From contig DAIRSI010000023.1 in the NCBI GenBank assembly GCA_036804505.1, forward strand, positions 3,903 through 67,902: a stretch of DNA of 64,000 nucleotides, read 5' to 3'. Shown in pieces: positions 17,523 to 26,910 of the stretch; within the stretch, counting starts at the first letter, position 1; each line of letters opens with the position of its first letter. A model generated the notes under the pieces. The model did no database searches and was not told the DNA's origin. It saw only the letters and a program-made list of their open reading frames with translations. The position numbers and the translations under genes are program-made. Source of the DNA: Phocaeicola_A sp036804505. GTDB taxonomy: Bacteria; Bacteroidota; Bacteroidia; Bacteroidales; Bacteroidaceae.

Positions 17523-17526
17523 TTTT
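17469..17526 (+). terminator. Terminator of the M28-dcp operon, formed inside repeat copy A
   Basis: A 13-bp perfect stem, TACCCTACACCAG (17469-17481) with CTGGTGTAGGGTA (17505-17517), closes over an inner GCTGA/TCAGC mini-stem and is followed by seven T. It lies 40 bases after the dcp stop. Confidence 0.8.
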
Positions 17527-17988
17527 GTCATCGAAACCCTAAGGATGGCCGGTTGATGACCGGACAAAAACAAGTGAAGGGGGTAAACGTCTTTACATTC
17601 TTTCTCGTTTAAAACATATACGGAATCAACGATTATTATAATTAAAGACATAGGTTGTCAACTTATAAAATAAGTAAGTATTAGCCAAGTCAATCCTTTA
17701 CATAAGTAAGACTCAAAGTAGTCAATTTAATCTGTTAAACTTCATCGTTTTCATCCTATTTCACATAGAAAAGTATCGTCTCACATTCGTGGTACATGCG
17801 AGCCACGTCCGTGGTACGTGCGTACCACATCCGTGAGACATGCGTACCACGGACGTGAGACGATACTTTTTACGTCAAGTGAACCTACTTTTTAAAGTAT
17901 TTAGCTATGATTTTCTAATGGGATAAAGAAAGAATAGGCCCCACTTTGAAGTGGATTCTGAAAAGATTAGAGTTAAATCGGCAGCTAA
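17523..17988. other. Gene-free interior between inverted repeat copies A and B
   Basis: About 466 bp without a supported coding frame. It holds the palindromic tandem array at 17769-17870 and otherwise A+T-rich sequence with no -7 element tied to a gene. The whole 17449-18062 module is symmetrical only at its ends. It could be a non-autonomous mobile element or a regulatory/structural spacer. Confidence 0.6.
17769..17870. repeat. Nested palindromic array: 16-bp inverted repeat enclosing three 22-bp units
   Basis: Outer arms AAAAGTATCGTCTCAC (17769-17784) and its exact reverse complement (17855-17870). Between them are three 22-bp units starting CGTGGTACATGCG (17788), CGTGGTACGTGCG (17810) and CGTGAGACATGCG (17832), plus a partial fourth. 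The second unit is itself a hairpin, GTGGTACG-TG-CGTACCAC. The array can fold as one long stem or as several short ones. No reading frame explains it, since 22 is not a multiple of three. Confidence 0.85.
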
Positions 17989-18062
17989 ATTTCATTCCTA
18001 CACCACTAAGAGCTGATTCTCAGCATCTTCTGGTGTAGGGTACTCAGGGTAAACTTTTTGTA
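17989..18062 (-). repeat. 74-bp intergenic repeat, copy B (right arm, inverted)
   Basis: Read on the minus strand it starts TACAAAAAGTTTACCC and ends GTGTAGGAATGAAAT. It is the inverted partner of copy A and has exactly the same 74-base span as copy C at 63415-63488. It ends just before the promoter of the GH123-like gene. Confidence 0.85.
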
Positions 18063-18080
18063 ATGGAAAGACAAAGTATA

Positions 18081-18112
18081 TTTGCACAAAAGAACAATAT
18101 ATCCTATTTTTG
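18081..18112 (+). promoter_or_regulatory. Promoter of the GH123-like gene
   Basis: TTTG (18081-18084), 20-base spacer, then TATTTTTG (18105-18112) followed by C: a full -33/-7 match. An alternative -7, TATATTTG at 18077-18084, overlaps the -33. The ATG is at 18159. Confidence 0.7.
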
Positions 18113-18158
18113 CAAAAACAATCGATCGAAAAAAGCTAACCTTTTTAAAACAAATAGA

Positions 18159-19991
18159 ATGAAGAAAAGAAAACTTTGCAATTACGCCGTTCTCCCTCTC
18201 GTGGCTCTGGCCTTTATTTGCTCCGCAAAAGCATATGCCCAGAATAAAGAGGGATTGACTCTTTCCGGCCAACCTACCGGACAGCCTCCCTATCCCATCG
18301 TTTCTTATAAAGAACTCCCCAACCCGGTTTCCTCCGACAAAAAGCAATGGAAACAGGTAGGGAAAATGAATATCGGATGGGGTAGTACAGACATTCGGTA
18401 CAAGAAAGAAGAACCCGTAGGCACCGATTCTCTGACCGGGAATCTGACACTCACGGCATGGAAAGGCGAAAGAGTTGCAGCACAGCTCGTTATAAGTACA
18501 AAAGAGGTTCTTTCCCGTCTCTCCTATACAGTTTCGGATTTCAGTTTACGCGGAGGCTCAGCCAAAATCAAATCCAAAGATTTGCTGTGCGGCTTTGTAA
18601 GGTATGTGATGACGGACGAACTGAACAAAGACCGACAAGGCGGATGCGGATATCGTCCCGATGCTTCGAAATTCGACTCCACACTGGTAGCCGATCCCAT
18701 CGACCATCTCACCAGAGAACTTTCATTGCCGGCTTGCACCTCGCAAGGCATTTGGGTAAGAGCATGGATTCCTCAAAACGCCCAAGCCGGTATGTACACA
18801 GGAACTGTCACAGTGAAAGACGGGGCCAAGAAACTCAAAACACTGAAACTGCAAATAAAAGTTCAGAACCATACTCTGCCGGAACCATCCCGCTGGGCCT
18901 TCCATCTGGATCTGTGGCAGAATCCATACTCCATAGCCCGATACCACCAAGTACCTCTATGGAGCAAAGAGCATTTCGATATCATGAAGCCCTATATGGA
19001 AATGTATCGCGATGCAGGCGGCAAAGTCATCACCACCTCCATCATGCACAAACCGTGGAACGGACAGACCTACGATTACTATGACAGCATGGTGACTTGG
19101 ACCCGTAAGCTCGATGGTACGTGGAACTTCGATTTCGCCGTATTCGACAAATGGGTGGAATTCATGACTTCCCTGGGTATAGACCATGAAATCAGCTGTT
19201 ACAGCATGGTGCCGTGGAAAATGTCCTTCCAGTACTTCGATCAAGCCACCAATGAAATGCAAATACTCAAGACGCAGCCGGGCGAAAAAGAATACGATGA
19301 AGTGTGGGGTTCCTTCCTGCAGAGCTTTGCCAAACATCTGAAGGAAAAAGGATGGTTCTCCAAGACCTGCATCTCGATGGACGAGCGTCCTATGGAAACC
19401 ATGCAGAAAGTGATTGCCCTCATCCGCAGAGCTGACAAGGAGTTCAAAATATCTCTTGCGGGTTCGCTCCATGAAGAATTGTCCGACGGGCTTTATGACT
19501 ATTGCGCAGCTCTCAGAATGAAATATTCCGACGAGATGTTGCAAAAGAGAAAATCCGAAGGAAAAATCACTACATTCTACACAAGTTGCGAAGAAGCCCA
19601 CCCCAATACATTCACTTTCAGCGCTCCTGCCGAAGCAGAATGGATGGGATGGTATGCCGCAAAGGCCAAGCTCGACGGATACCTCCGCTGGTGCTTCTGC
19701 CATTGGGGACCCGAACCTCTGCTCGACAGCCGCTTCCATACCTGGGCAGCCGGCGATACCTATTTGGTCTATCCAGGTGCGAGAACTTCCATTCGCTTCG
19801 AGCGTCTCACCGCCGGCATACAAGCGTATGAAAAAATACATATTCTGGAAAAAGAATTCACAGCAAAACATAATCAGGCAGCACTGGATGAAATCCGCAA
19901 GGCACTGACACCTTTCGATGAAATGAACCTCTTCAAGGAGCCGGCCGGGAAAATGATACAGAATGCCAATATGATTATCAATAAATATTAA
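18159..19991 (+). CDS. GH123-like glycoside hydrolase (DUF4091-type), exported
   Basis: A 610-residue protein from the ATG at 18159; an upstream in-frame start at 18063 lies before the promoter. The signal peptide ends at AKAYAQ. An N-terminal beta-sandwich (residues ~20-215) precedes a TIM-barrel catalytic region, and the C-terminus has the DUF4091 signature (GYLRWCFCHWGPEPL, then WAAGDTYLVYPG). The adjacent Asp-Glu in SMDERPMETM fits the Asp/Glu pair by which GH123 enzymes use substrate-assisted catalysis. Characterised GH123 members are beta-N-acetylgalactosaminidases; substrate here is inference. It lies just upstream of the ECF sigma-controlled SusCD/sulfatase locus and probably belongs to it. 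Confidence 0.82.
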   Translation: MKKRKLCNYAVLPLVALAFICSAKAYAQNKEGLTLSGQPTGQPPYPIVSYKELPNPVSSDKKQWKQVGKMNIGWGSTDIRYKKEEPVGTDSLTGNLTLTAWKGERVAAQLVISTKEVLSRLSYTVSDFSLRGGSAKIKSKDLLCGFVRYVMTDELNKDRQGGCGYRPDASKFDSTLVADPIDHLTRELSLPACTSQGIWVRAWIPQNAQAGMYTGTVTVKDGAKKLKTLKLQIKVQNHTLPEPSRWAFHLDLWQNPYSIARYHQVPLWSKEHFDIMKPYMEMYRDAGGKVITTSIMHKPWNGQTYDYYDSMVTWTRKLDGTWNFDFAVFDKWVEFMTSLGIDHEISCYSMVPWKMSFQYFDQATNEMQILKTQPGEKEYDEVWGSFLQSFAKHLKEKGWFSKTCISMDERPMETMQKVIALIRRADKEFKISLAGSLHEELSDGLYDYCAALRMKYSDEMLQKRKSEGKITTFYTSCEEAHPNTFTFSAPAEAEWMGWYAAKAKLDGYLRWCFCHWGPEPLLDSRFHTWAAGDTYLVYPGARTSIRFERLTAGIQAYEKIHILEKEFTAKHNQAALDEIRKALTPFDEMNLFKEPAGKMIQNANMIINKY

Positions 19992-20021
19992 GAAAACACT
20001 CAAACAAAAAAAATAGAGTGA

Positions 20022-20053
20022 TTGTTTGTGTATCAAAAAAAGAAGTAACTTTG
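20022..20053 (+). promoter_or_regulatory. Promoter of the ECF sigma factor gene
   Basis: TTG (20022-20024), 21-base spacer, then TAACTTTG (20046-20053). The likely transcription start is about 20 bases before the TTG start codon at 20079, arguing against any longer N-terminus. Confidence 0.6.
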
Positions 20054-20078
20054 GACACAAAATAAAAGGACTATTCAA

Positions 20079-20672
20079 TTGAAGACAGAAAGAACATTAC
20101 AAGCAATTACCGAACAAAATCTGATAGATGAATTAAAACAAGATTCGGTAAAAGCCTTTGAGAAAATATACAACATCTACGCAAAGCAATTGTATGCTTT
20201 CTGTCTTCAATATACCAAAATTAATGAAGATGCAGAAGATACGGTTGAAGAAGTCTTTATTCGTTTATGGGAATACCGGAAGCAGATAAAAAAAGAAGAC
20301 ACTCTCCGTCCTCTTCTTTTCATCATGGCAAAGAATTCCCTGATAAACGCCTATCGTTCCAGAGTTAATTCCCCAACTTTCGAAGATTACGCAGATTACG
20401 AAAATGTCATATCCGAAAATCAGACATCCGGCAGCATAGAATATGAAGAATTTCTTCTACTATTCAATAACGCTTTGAAAAAATTGCCGCCTGCGCAACA
20501 AAGAATTATCACCTTATCGAAACTCGAGTCTTTAAGCAACAAAGAGATAGCCATAAAGCTCAAACTAAGCGAGCAAACCGTAAAGAATCAGCTTTCCACA
20601 GGCTTAAAGGCATTGAAAAAGGAATTAGTAATAAAAATAATCATACCAATCCTGTTATTTTTCGTTAATTAG
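20079..20672 (+). CDS. ECF (sigma-70 family) RNA polymerase sigma factor
   Basis: A 197-residue extracytoplasmic-function sigma factor of the Bacteroides PUL type. Region 2 is at about residues 25-90 (AFEKIYNIYAKQLYAFCLQY, DAEDTVEEVFIRLWEYRKQI) and region 4 at ~130-180 (LPPAQQRIITLSKLESLSNK, then LSEQTVKNQLSTGLKALKK). There is no ATG near the start; TTG at 20079, eight bases after AAAGGA, fits best. It lies 59 bases upstream of a FecR anti-sigma gene and two genes before an STN-bearing SusC, the standard trans-envelope signalling cassette. Glycan binding at SusC frees this sigma to transcribe the locus. Confidence 0.92.
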   Translation: MKTERTLQAITEQNLIDELKQDSVKAFEKIYNIYAKQLYAFCLQYTKINEDAEDTVEEVFIRLWEYRKQIKKEDTLRPLLFIMAKNSLINAYRSRVNSPTFEDYADYENVISENQTSGSIEYEEFLLLFNNALKKLPPAQQRIITLSKLESLSNKEIAIKLKLSEQTVKNQLSTGLKALKKELVIKIIIPILLFFVN

Positions 20673-20731
20673 TAAAAACACTATAGTACAAAACACTTTT
20701 CATATTGTCAATTAAATTAAAGAAAGAATGT

Positions 20732-21709
20732 ATGGGTAATTTAGATAACAAATATAGGAATAATAAAATAAAGCCTGATGAATTGGAAGAACTGAAGAAG
20801 TATGTCAATTCATCGACTGATGATGAATTATCTTCCTCCATGCAAGATTCATGGCTGAATGAACCCATTGACACTTCCCGTGTAGATGATGAAAGAATCG
20901 AGAAGATAAAGAAAAAGGTTCTATCCAAAATAAATAAGAGAAAGACAAATTACCTGTCATTCACCTTTTTAAGTAAGGTAGCAGCAACCGTACTCCTTCC
21001 TATATTTATATTAAGCACACTATTTTTATATAAAGAAAAAAGCAGTCAGATGGATGAAGATATGGTGGTTTCTACCTCGGAAGGAGAAAAAGCCAGCATT
21101 ACCTTGCCAGATGGTACAATCATTAATTTGAACGAAAAGACAAGACTCACATATTCTCCGGAAAATTTCAATAAAGCAAACAGAATCATCCACTTCGACG
21201 GCGAAGGATACTTCCACGTAAGCAAAGACAGGGAACATCCTTTTTTCATCAATGCCCGCGGACTGCAAATAAAGGTTCTTGGAACAAAGTTCAATCTTCT
21301 GGCAAGAAAATCAGCTCCATCGGCCGAACTGTTACTGGAAGAGGGTAATGTTTCATTCACCTCTTTAAAAATGCACACTAGTGTCTTCATCAAACCTTGC
21401 CAAAAAGCAATAATGGACAGGCTTACCGGAAAAATCAGGATCATCGACCATGCCGATATTCAAAAAACTACCGCGTGGAAGAGAAATGAAATGATATTCG
21501 TCAATAAATCTTTATCTTATGTCCTACAAGCAATCAAGAGAAATTATAACATTAATATAAGAACCACATATCAAGATAGCATCTCAGACTCATTTACAGG
21601 AACCATACCTTCCACTAATTTGAATGAGGCTCTTGAAGTCATCGAAAAATCGTACCATTTGAAAGGAACCATTGCGGGTAAATATATTATTTTAACCGGC
21701 ACAAATTAG
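20732..21709 (+). CDS. FecR-family anti-sigma factor
   Basis: A 325-residue inner-membrane protein from the ATG at 20732 (a TTG at 20705 is in frame but lacks a site). A ~75-residue cytoplasmic anti-sigma domain precedes one transmembrane helix (VAATVLLPIFILSTLFLY, residues ~75-95). The periplasmic FecR domain has VVSTSEGEKASITLPDGTII, then IHFDGEGYFHVSKDREHPFF, and a C-terminal DUF4974-like region. It holds the ECF sigma inactive until its periplasmic part contacts the STN domain of the downstream SusC. Confidence 0.92.
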   Translation: MGNLDNKYRNNKIKPDELEELKKYVNSSTDDELSSSMQDSWLNEPIDTSRVDDERIEKIKKKVLSKINKRKTNYLSFTFLSKVAATVLLPIFILSTLFLYKEKSSQMDEDMVVSTSEGEKASITLPDGTIINLNEKTRLTYSPENFNKANRIIHFDGEGYFHVSKDREHPFFINARGLQIKVLGTKFNLLARKSAPSAELLLEEGNVSFTSLKMHTSVFIKPCQKAIMDRLTGKIRIIDHADIQKTTAWKRNEMIFVNKSLSYVLQAIKRNYNINIRTTYQDSISDSFTGTIPSTNLNEALEVIEKSYHLKGTIAGKYIILTGTN

Positions 21710-21839
21710 GTAAATCAGGCTCTTCTGTCTCAAATATGTTGAAGAACATTAATTTCCACTAGTACATTTTAATTCCATTTTTGTCTTCTTTGTTAACAGC
21801 CCCACCAAAGGCCGGTTCTATTGTTTAATATTTAATACT

Positions 21840-24800
21840 ATGTACAACATGAATAAACATTTAAAAAAATTTGTGGTGTCAGCATTATTACTATTCTGCT
21901 TTTGTCTAGGCTTATATGCACAGGGACAAACAGTAAGTATCAATCTAAAGAATGCATCCTTAAAAGATGTTTTCAGCGTTATAGAAAAGCAGTCAACCTA
22001 TCATTTTTCCTATCGAACTGCTGTGATTGACAATCGGAAAGACATCAGTGTCGACATGGAGAATGCCTCTGTATCATCAGTTCTAAATGAAGTTTTGAAG
22101 AACAGAGATCTGGAATACACTATCGTATCATCCAAATCGATTGTCATTTCAGATAAGAAAGCCACAAATTACGCAAAGCCCTCAGGTAATAAAAGAATCT
22201 CCGGTATTGTAAAAGATACATCCGGAGAACCTATCATCGGAGCCAGCGTGGTAGTGAAAGGAACATCCGTAGGTACCATTACCGACATGGATGGAAAATT
22301 CAGTTTTGAAGGGCCGTCCAAAGGAACCTTGTCCATTTCCTATATAGGTTATGTGGAACAGGACCTGGCTATTAGTGACAAACCTTCTTTCACCGTTACA
22401 TTGAAAGAAGATGTGAAGACTCTGGAGGAGGTGGTCGTAGTAGGTTACGGCTCCATTGCAAAAAGATCTCTGTCCACTGCTATCTCTACTGTCGACGGTT
22501 CTAAAATAAGCAATATGCCGACATCAAACATTGCACAAAGTCTTGCCGGCATGTCATCAGGTATCACCCTCCAGCAGATAAGCGGCGAACCGGGTGCTGC
22601 GCCGGCCATCCGTATTCGTGGTGCCGGTTCCATCAACAGCGGAAACGATCCTTTGTATGTCATCGACGGATATCCTACCACCGACAGTGAATTGTTCAAC
22701 AACATTAACCCTAACGACATTCAGAATATCCAAATATTGAAGGATGCAGCCTCTTCCGCCATATACGGCTCCAAAGCAGGAAACGGTGTCATCATCGTGA
22801 CAACCAAACAAGGCGAAAGCGGCAAACCCCAAATCAGCTTCTCTACCCAATACGGTATCAGCCAAGTTCAACAATATGTTGATGTGCTTGGAGCTGCCGA
22901 TTATCTGGACATGGTTATCGAAGCCCGTACCAATAACGGAACCATTTCAAAATACCCGGATTTGATTACATTAAGAGACAGCAAAAACTATATTGACGTC
23001 AATTGGCAGAAACAGATCTTCAGAAATGCGCCTAACTTCCGCGCCAACTTTCTGGTAACAGGCGGTTCAGACGTGGTCAAATACAACCTTTCTGCCAACT
23101 ACCAGGATGAACAGGGTATCCTGCTGAACTCTTTCAACAAGAAAATCAATTTGAAAGGCGGCTTTGAAGCAAAGCTGGGAAAGCTTGTGACACTGGGTGC
23201 ATCTTTTTCTCCAAGTGCGAACTACACACGTGCACAATCTCCTTCAGGCGGTAACACAGAAATGGTTTCCGGAGTCATAGCAGAAGCCTTGACTTATGCA
23301 CCTATCCTTCCGGTATATCAATCGAATGGAGACTATACCCAAGTAGCCCAACATTATGCAGGATTGAACGGAACACCGAATTATGGATTAAACAACCAGA
23401 TAAACAATCCGGTTTGTAATCTATTGGAAAACAAAAATGATTCCTGGTCCATCAGGACTTTAAGCAATGTTTACCTGGTTGTCAAACCCATCAAAAACCT
23501 GACGTTGCGTTCTTCCATCAACCTGACCACCAATTCGGCAAAGGGAGATTATTACCAAAGCGCTTATCTGTTAGGTTCAGACCATCTGGGAAACAAATCT
23601 ACACCCAACCTTAATTCCATCAATGCCTACAGATCCTCCGGTTTCGGATATAATGTGTATTGGTCATCCACAGCCACGTACGACTGGGAAATCAATGAGG
23701 CAAACCACATGAATGCAGTCGTTGGCTATGATTACGAATACAACAGTTCGTTCAAGGTTCAACAAGATGACCGTACAGACAGCGACCATCCGGTTGCATA
23801 CAACAACACGAATATAACAAACGTGAACGGGGCCAACCTATGGACAGGTTCTTCCTATAATTCCGAATACGTATTCGATGCCATGTTTGGCCGTATCACA
23901 TACGACTACATGAGCAAATATATCCTTTCGACCTCCTTGCGCAGAGACCGTTCCAGCAAGTTCGGTCCCGACAAACGCGCCGGTCTTTTCTATTCCGGAT
24001 CTTTAGCCTGGAACATCACAGAAGAACCATGGATGAAAGATCTGAAATGGCTCAACATCGCAAAGATTCGCGCCAGTTACGGTATCACCGGTAACGACCA
24101 GATAGGTACGGACTATGCCTGGATATCTTCTTTGAGCAGCGGGCACAATGTAGTTTTCGGAACAACGGCAGTCAACAGCTATTACCCAAGCGGTTACTCC
24201 AACCGTCAGTTAGGCTGGGAAAAGAACAAACAAGTCGATTTGGGTTTTGATTTCGGACTATTCAACAGGCTGAAAATAACTCTCGACCTTTATAAAAGAA
24301 CCAGTAATATCGTGATGCCTGCCAATATTCCCGACTTCAACGGTATTGCTTCCAGCATCTATATGAATTCAGGACAGATACAGAACAAAGGTATCGAGTT
24401 GCAAGTGTCTTCTCCTATTCTTGCCAAATCATTCAAATGGGACACCAGCATCAACTGGTCTACCAATAAGAATAAAATTCTGTCTCTGGCCAATAACCAG
24501 ACTCAGCTTTCCAACCAAAGCGCAGGAACCAAATGGGGAAACGTCATCCGCAACTATGTGGGCAGACCTATGGGTGACATGTACATGCTGAAAGTCATCG
24601 GTACATTCAATAATGCCGAAGATGTATCCAGTCATGCCAAATACGGGACAGAGACAATCGGTGACCTCATGTATGAAGATGTGAACAAGGACGGAGTCAT
24701 CAACACCAGCGACTACCAATATGTAGGGAACTACCAGCCCGACTTCACCTTCGGCTGGACCAATAATTTCTCTTACAAGAATTTTGACTTGTCATTCACT

Positions 24801-25247
24801 ATCGACGGACAAGTAGGAGGTAAAGTCATTTATGCAGCAGCCAGAGCTTTCACTCTAAACAGATATGATGACAATGTTCTTGCCGAATCAGGACTGAACC
24901 GCTGGAAATCAGAATCGGACCCGGGTAATGGAAAATCTCACAAAGCGGGAACCAACAACCTTGGGGCCAATATAATCGCTTCAACAAGATATCTCTATGA
25001 TTCCGATTATCTTCGCATCCGCAACATTACATTGGGATATACCTTGCCAAACAAAATAGGGCAAAAAATAGGTTTGAGAGGATTGCGCATCAGCGCTAAT
25101 GTTGAAAATCTTTGGACATTCGACCGCTACCCGGGATATTCAGTAGAATCCAACTACAGCGGGAACTCTGCTACAAACAACGGCGTCGATTTCGGTAGTT
25201 ACCCAATTTCAAGAGTCATTACTTTCGGTCTTAATATGAACTTCTAA
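21840..25247 (+). CDS. SusC/RagA TonB-dependent transporter with N-terminal STN signalling domain
   Basis: An 1135-residue outer-membrane importer; MNKHLKK at 21849 is an alternative start. Order: signal peptide (to ~residue 30), STN domain (~30-105; VSINLKNASLKDVFSVIEKQ), carboxypeptidase-regulatory-like domain (~118-190; DTSGEPIIGASVVVKGTSVG), TonB box and plug (~195-330; LEEVVVVGYGS, VIDGYPTTDSELFNNINPND), then the 22-strand barrel ending in the aromatic GLNMNF. The STN domain is what contacts FecR, so this protein is both transporter and ligand sensor. SusD follows after 12 bases. Confidence 0.95.
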   Translation: MYNMNKHLKKFVVSALLLFCFCLGLYAQGQTVSINLKNASLKDVFSVIEKQSTYHFSYRTAVIDNRKDISVDMENASVSSVLNEVLKNRDLEYTIVSSKSIVISDKKATNYAKPSGNKRISGIVKDTSGEPIIGASVVVKGTSVGTITDMDGKFSFEGPSKGTLSISYIGYVEQDLAISDKPSFTVTLKEDVKTLEEVVVVGYGSIAKRSLSTAISTVDGSKISNMPTSNIAQSLAGMSSGITLQQISGEPGAAPAIRIRGAGSINSGNDPLYVIDGYPTTDSELFNNINPNDIQNIQILKDAASSAIYGSKAGNGVIIVTTKQGESGKPQISFSTQYGISQVQQYVDVLGAADYLDMVIEARTNNGTISKYPDLITLRDSKNYIDVNWQKQIFRNAPNFRANFLVTGGSDVVKYNLSANYQDEQGILLNSFNKKINLKGGFEAKLGKLVTLGASFSPSANYTRAQSPSGGNTEMVSGVIAEALTYAPILPVYQSNGDYTQVAQHYAGLNGTPNYGLNNQINNPVCNLLENKNDSWSIRTLSNVYLVVKPIKNLTLRSSINLTTNSAKGDYYQSAYLLGSDHLGNKSTPNLNSINAYRSSGFGYNVYWSSTATYDWEINEANHMNAVVGYDYEYNSSFKVQQDDRTDSDHPVAYNNTNITNVNGANLWTGSSYNSEYVFDAMFGRITYDYMSKYILSTSLRRDRSSKFGPDKRAGLFYSGSLAWNITEEPWMKDLKWLNIAKIRASYGITGNDQIGTDYAWISSLSSGHNVVFGTTAVNSYYPSGYSNRQLGWEKNKQVDLGFDFGLFNRLKITLDLYKRTSNIVMPANIPDFNGIASSIYMNSGQIQNKGIELQVSSPILAKSFKWDTSINWSTNKNKILSLANNQTQLSNQSAGTKWGNVIRNYVGRPMGDMYMLKVIGTFNNAEDVSSHAKYGTETIGDLMYEDVNKDGVINTSDYQYVGNYQPDFTFGWTNNFSYKNFDLSFTIDGQVGGKVIYAAARAFTLNRYDDNVLAESGLNRWKSESDPGNGKSHKAGTNNLGANIIASTRYLYDSDYLRIRNITLGYTLPNKIGQKIGLRGLRISANVENLWTFDRYPGYSVESNYSGNSATNNGVDFGSYPISRVITFGLNMNF

Positions 25248-25259
25248 ATTCGAACTGAA

Positions 25260-26891
25260 ATGAAAACAAAAAATATCATTTATCTATTTTCACTCCTATT
25301 CGGAATAGGAATGATTACTTCCTGCAGCGACAGTTATTTCGATAAATATCCGAGCGACTCCATGCAAATGGAAACTTACCTAACCAATGATTCCGAAATA
25401 AAAAACGTTCTTCTGGATTCCTACTATTCCTTACGTGTCATCAGCGAAAATGCCATCTATATCAATGACATTAGTACCGATGTAGCTTATGACCGCAAAA
25501 AAAACAATGCCACGGACTACATCGCACTGAATGAAAATACATGGGATGCAACCGTCAGTTTCTCCGATTCCATTTGGGTAAACAGCTACAAAATGATAAA
25601 CAGATGCAACAATGTTTTGTCACACTTGAACAACGTGACCAGTACTGCCAACAAGACCCAGTTTGAAGGCGAAGCCAAATTCTTCAGAGCATACGCTTAT
25701 TTCACTCTGGTCCGTCTGTTCGGTCCGGTGCCCCTCACGGAAACCGTCATTACAAACTATACCGACTTGTACAGCTACGGAAGAAACACAACGGATGAAG
25801 TCTATTCACTTATCAAATCCGATTTGACTACAGCCATTGCCAATTTACCGACAAGCTATTCTGCGGCTACAGACAAGGGACGCGTGACAAAGATGGCTGC
25901 CTATACCATGCAGGCGGAAATGTACATGACACTGAAAGATTTCACCAATGCCCAAAAGTCACTGGAATCCGTCATCAGCTATGCGAACCAGAACCCTTCC
26001 GCATTAGGATTGGAAAGCGATGTTGCCAAAATATATGACTCACAGAACCCCATTGGCAAGGAAATCATTCTGGCGGCACAGTACAACAACGGTTCCACCA
26101 TTGTTGCCAACGAACTTATGCGCCGTTGTATTCCGGCTGTAACTCCATCCAACCAACCTAGTTATATCTATTCCGATGGTACTAAATCTACCATTTCATG
26201 TTCACAAGGCTACGGCTGTCTGCTCATGACTTGGGAAATGTATAACAAACTGAAAGAAAATCCTAAAGACCAACGGTTCACCAAACTTGTCTATAACGGA
26301 CTTTATGACACGGAATCCGTATCAAAAGCTTCTGATGAAGTGGAACTCACCGGCACAGGATATGCAAAAATACCGGTAAGCTTGAAGTATTATGATTTCA
26401 ACAACCAAGGTCTCAACACCTGCGCAAGCGGATGTGACAACATCATTTACAGATACGCCGATGTACTGCTGATGTATGCCGAATGCCTAAACGAAACCGG
26501 TTCAACAAGCCAGGCAGCAACCTATCTCAACATGGTCCGCAACCGTGCAGGATTGGAAAACACAACTGCAACTACAAAAGCAGCCATGACTCTTGCCATT
26601 GAAAACGAACGCTTGCTGGAACTTAACTTCGAAGGACACCGTTGGTACGACCTCGTCCGTACGGGCAGAATAACCGCTGTCATGGAAAGTCATTTCAGCC
26701 ACCGCACACAAGGATTATCAGCCGTTGCACAAGCTGATGACAATGGAATGGTAGTAACCGACTGCAACAGTACCACAGCCACTTCCACCGCCAAGTGGAA
26801 ATGGAGCGGATCCTCAGCAGCTGTCTTGTTCCCGATTCCTTACAACCAGATTCAGCTGATGCCAAGCTGGCAACAAAACGATCTTTATTAA
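25260..26891 (+). CDS. SusD/RagB-family outer-membrane glycan-binding lipoprotein
   Basis: A 543-residue lipoprotein (lipobox MITSC, Cys near residue 22) whose TPR-rich fold caps the SusC barrel. Typical SusD elements: FEGEAKFFRAYAYFTLVRLF near residue 140, followed by GPVPLTE; GRVTKMAAYTMQAEMYM; DNIIYRYADVLLMYAECLNE; and NERLLELNFEGHRWYDLVR near residue 460, where the PUL literature places a conserved segment. It is co-transcribed with SusC and closed by a terminator that precedes the sulfatase. Confidence 0.95.
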   Translation: MKTKNIIYLFSLLFGIGMITSCSDSYFDKYPSDSMQMETYLTNDSEIKNVLLDSYYSLRVISENAIYINDISTDVAYDRKKNNATDYIALNENTWDATVSFSDSIWVNSYKMINRCNNVLSHLNNVTSTANKTQFEGEAKFFRAYAYFTLVRLFGPVPLTETVITNYTDLYSYGRNTTDEVYSLIKSDLTTAIANLPTSYSAATDKGRVTKMAAYTMQAEMYMTLKDFTNAQKSLESVISYANQNPSALGLESDVAKIYDSQNPIGKEIILAAQYNNGSTIVANELMRRCIPAVTPSNQPSYIYSDGTKSTISCSQGYGCLLMTWEMYNKLKENPKDQRFTKLVYNGLYDTESVSKASDEVELTGTGYAKIPVSLKYYDFNNQGLNTCASGCDNIIYRYADVLLMYAECLNETGSTSQAATYLNMVRNRAGLENTTATTKAAMTLAIENERLLELNFEGHRWYDLVRTGRITAVMESHFSHRTQGLSAVAQADDNGMVVTDCNSTTATSTAKWKWSGSSAAVLFPIPYNQIQLMPSWQQNDLY

Positions 26892-26910
26892 TTTAGTTCA
26901 ATTTATACCC

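Noticed and set aside
17769..17870. Considered as a CRISPR array
   Set aside because: Units are contiguous 22-mers without unique spacers, there are only three, and no cas gene is near.
18957..20078. A 373-codon minus-strand frame antisense to the GH123-like gene
   Set aside because: No domain, Cys/Phe/His-rich, no promoter, and the opposite strand carries a convincing enzyme.
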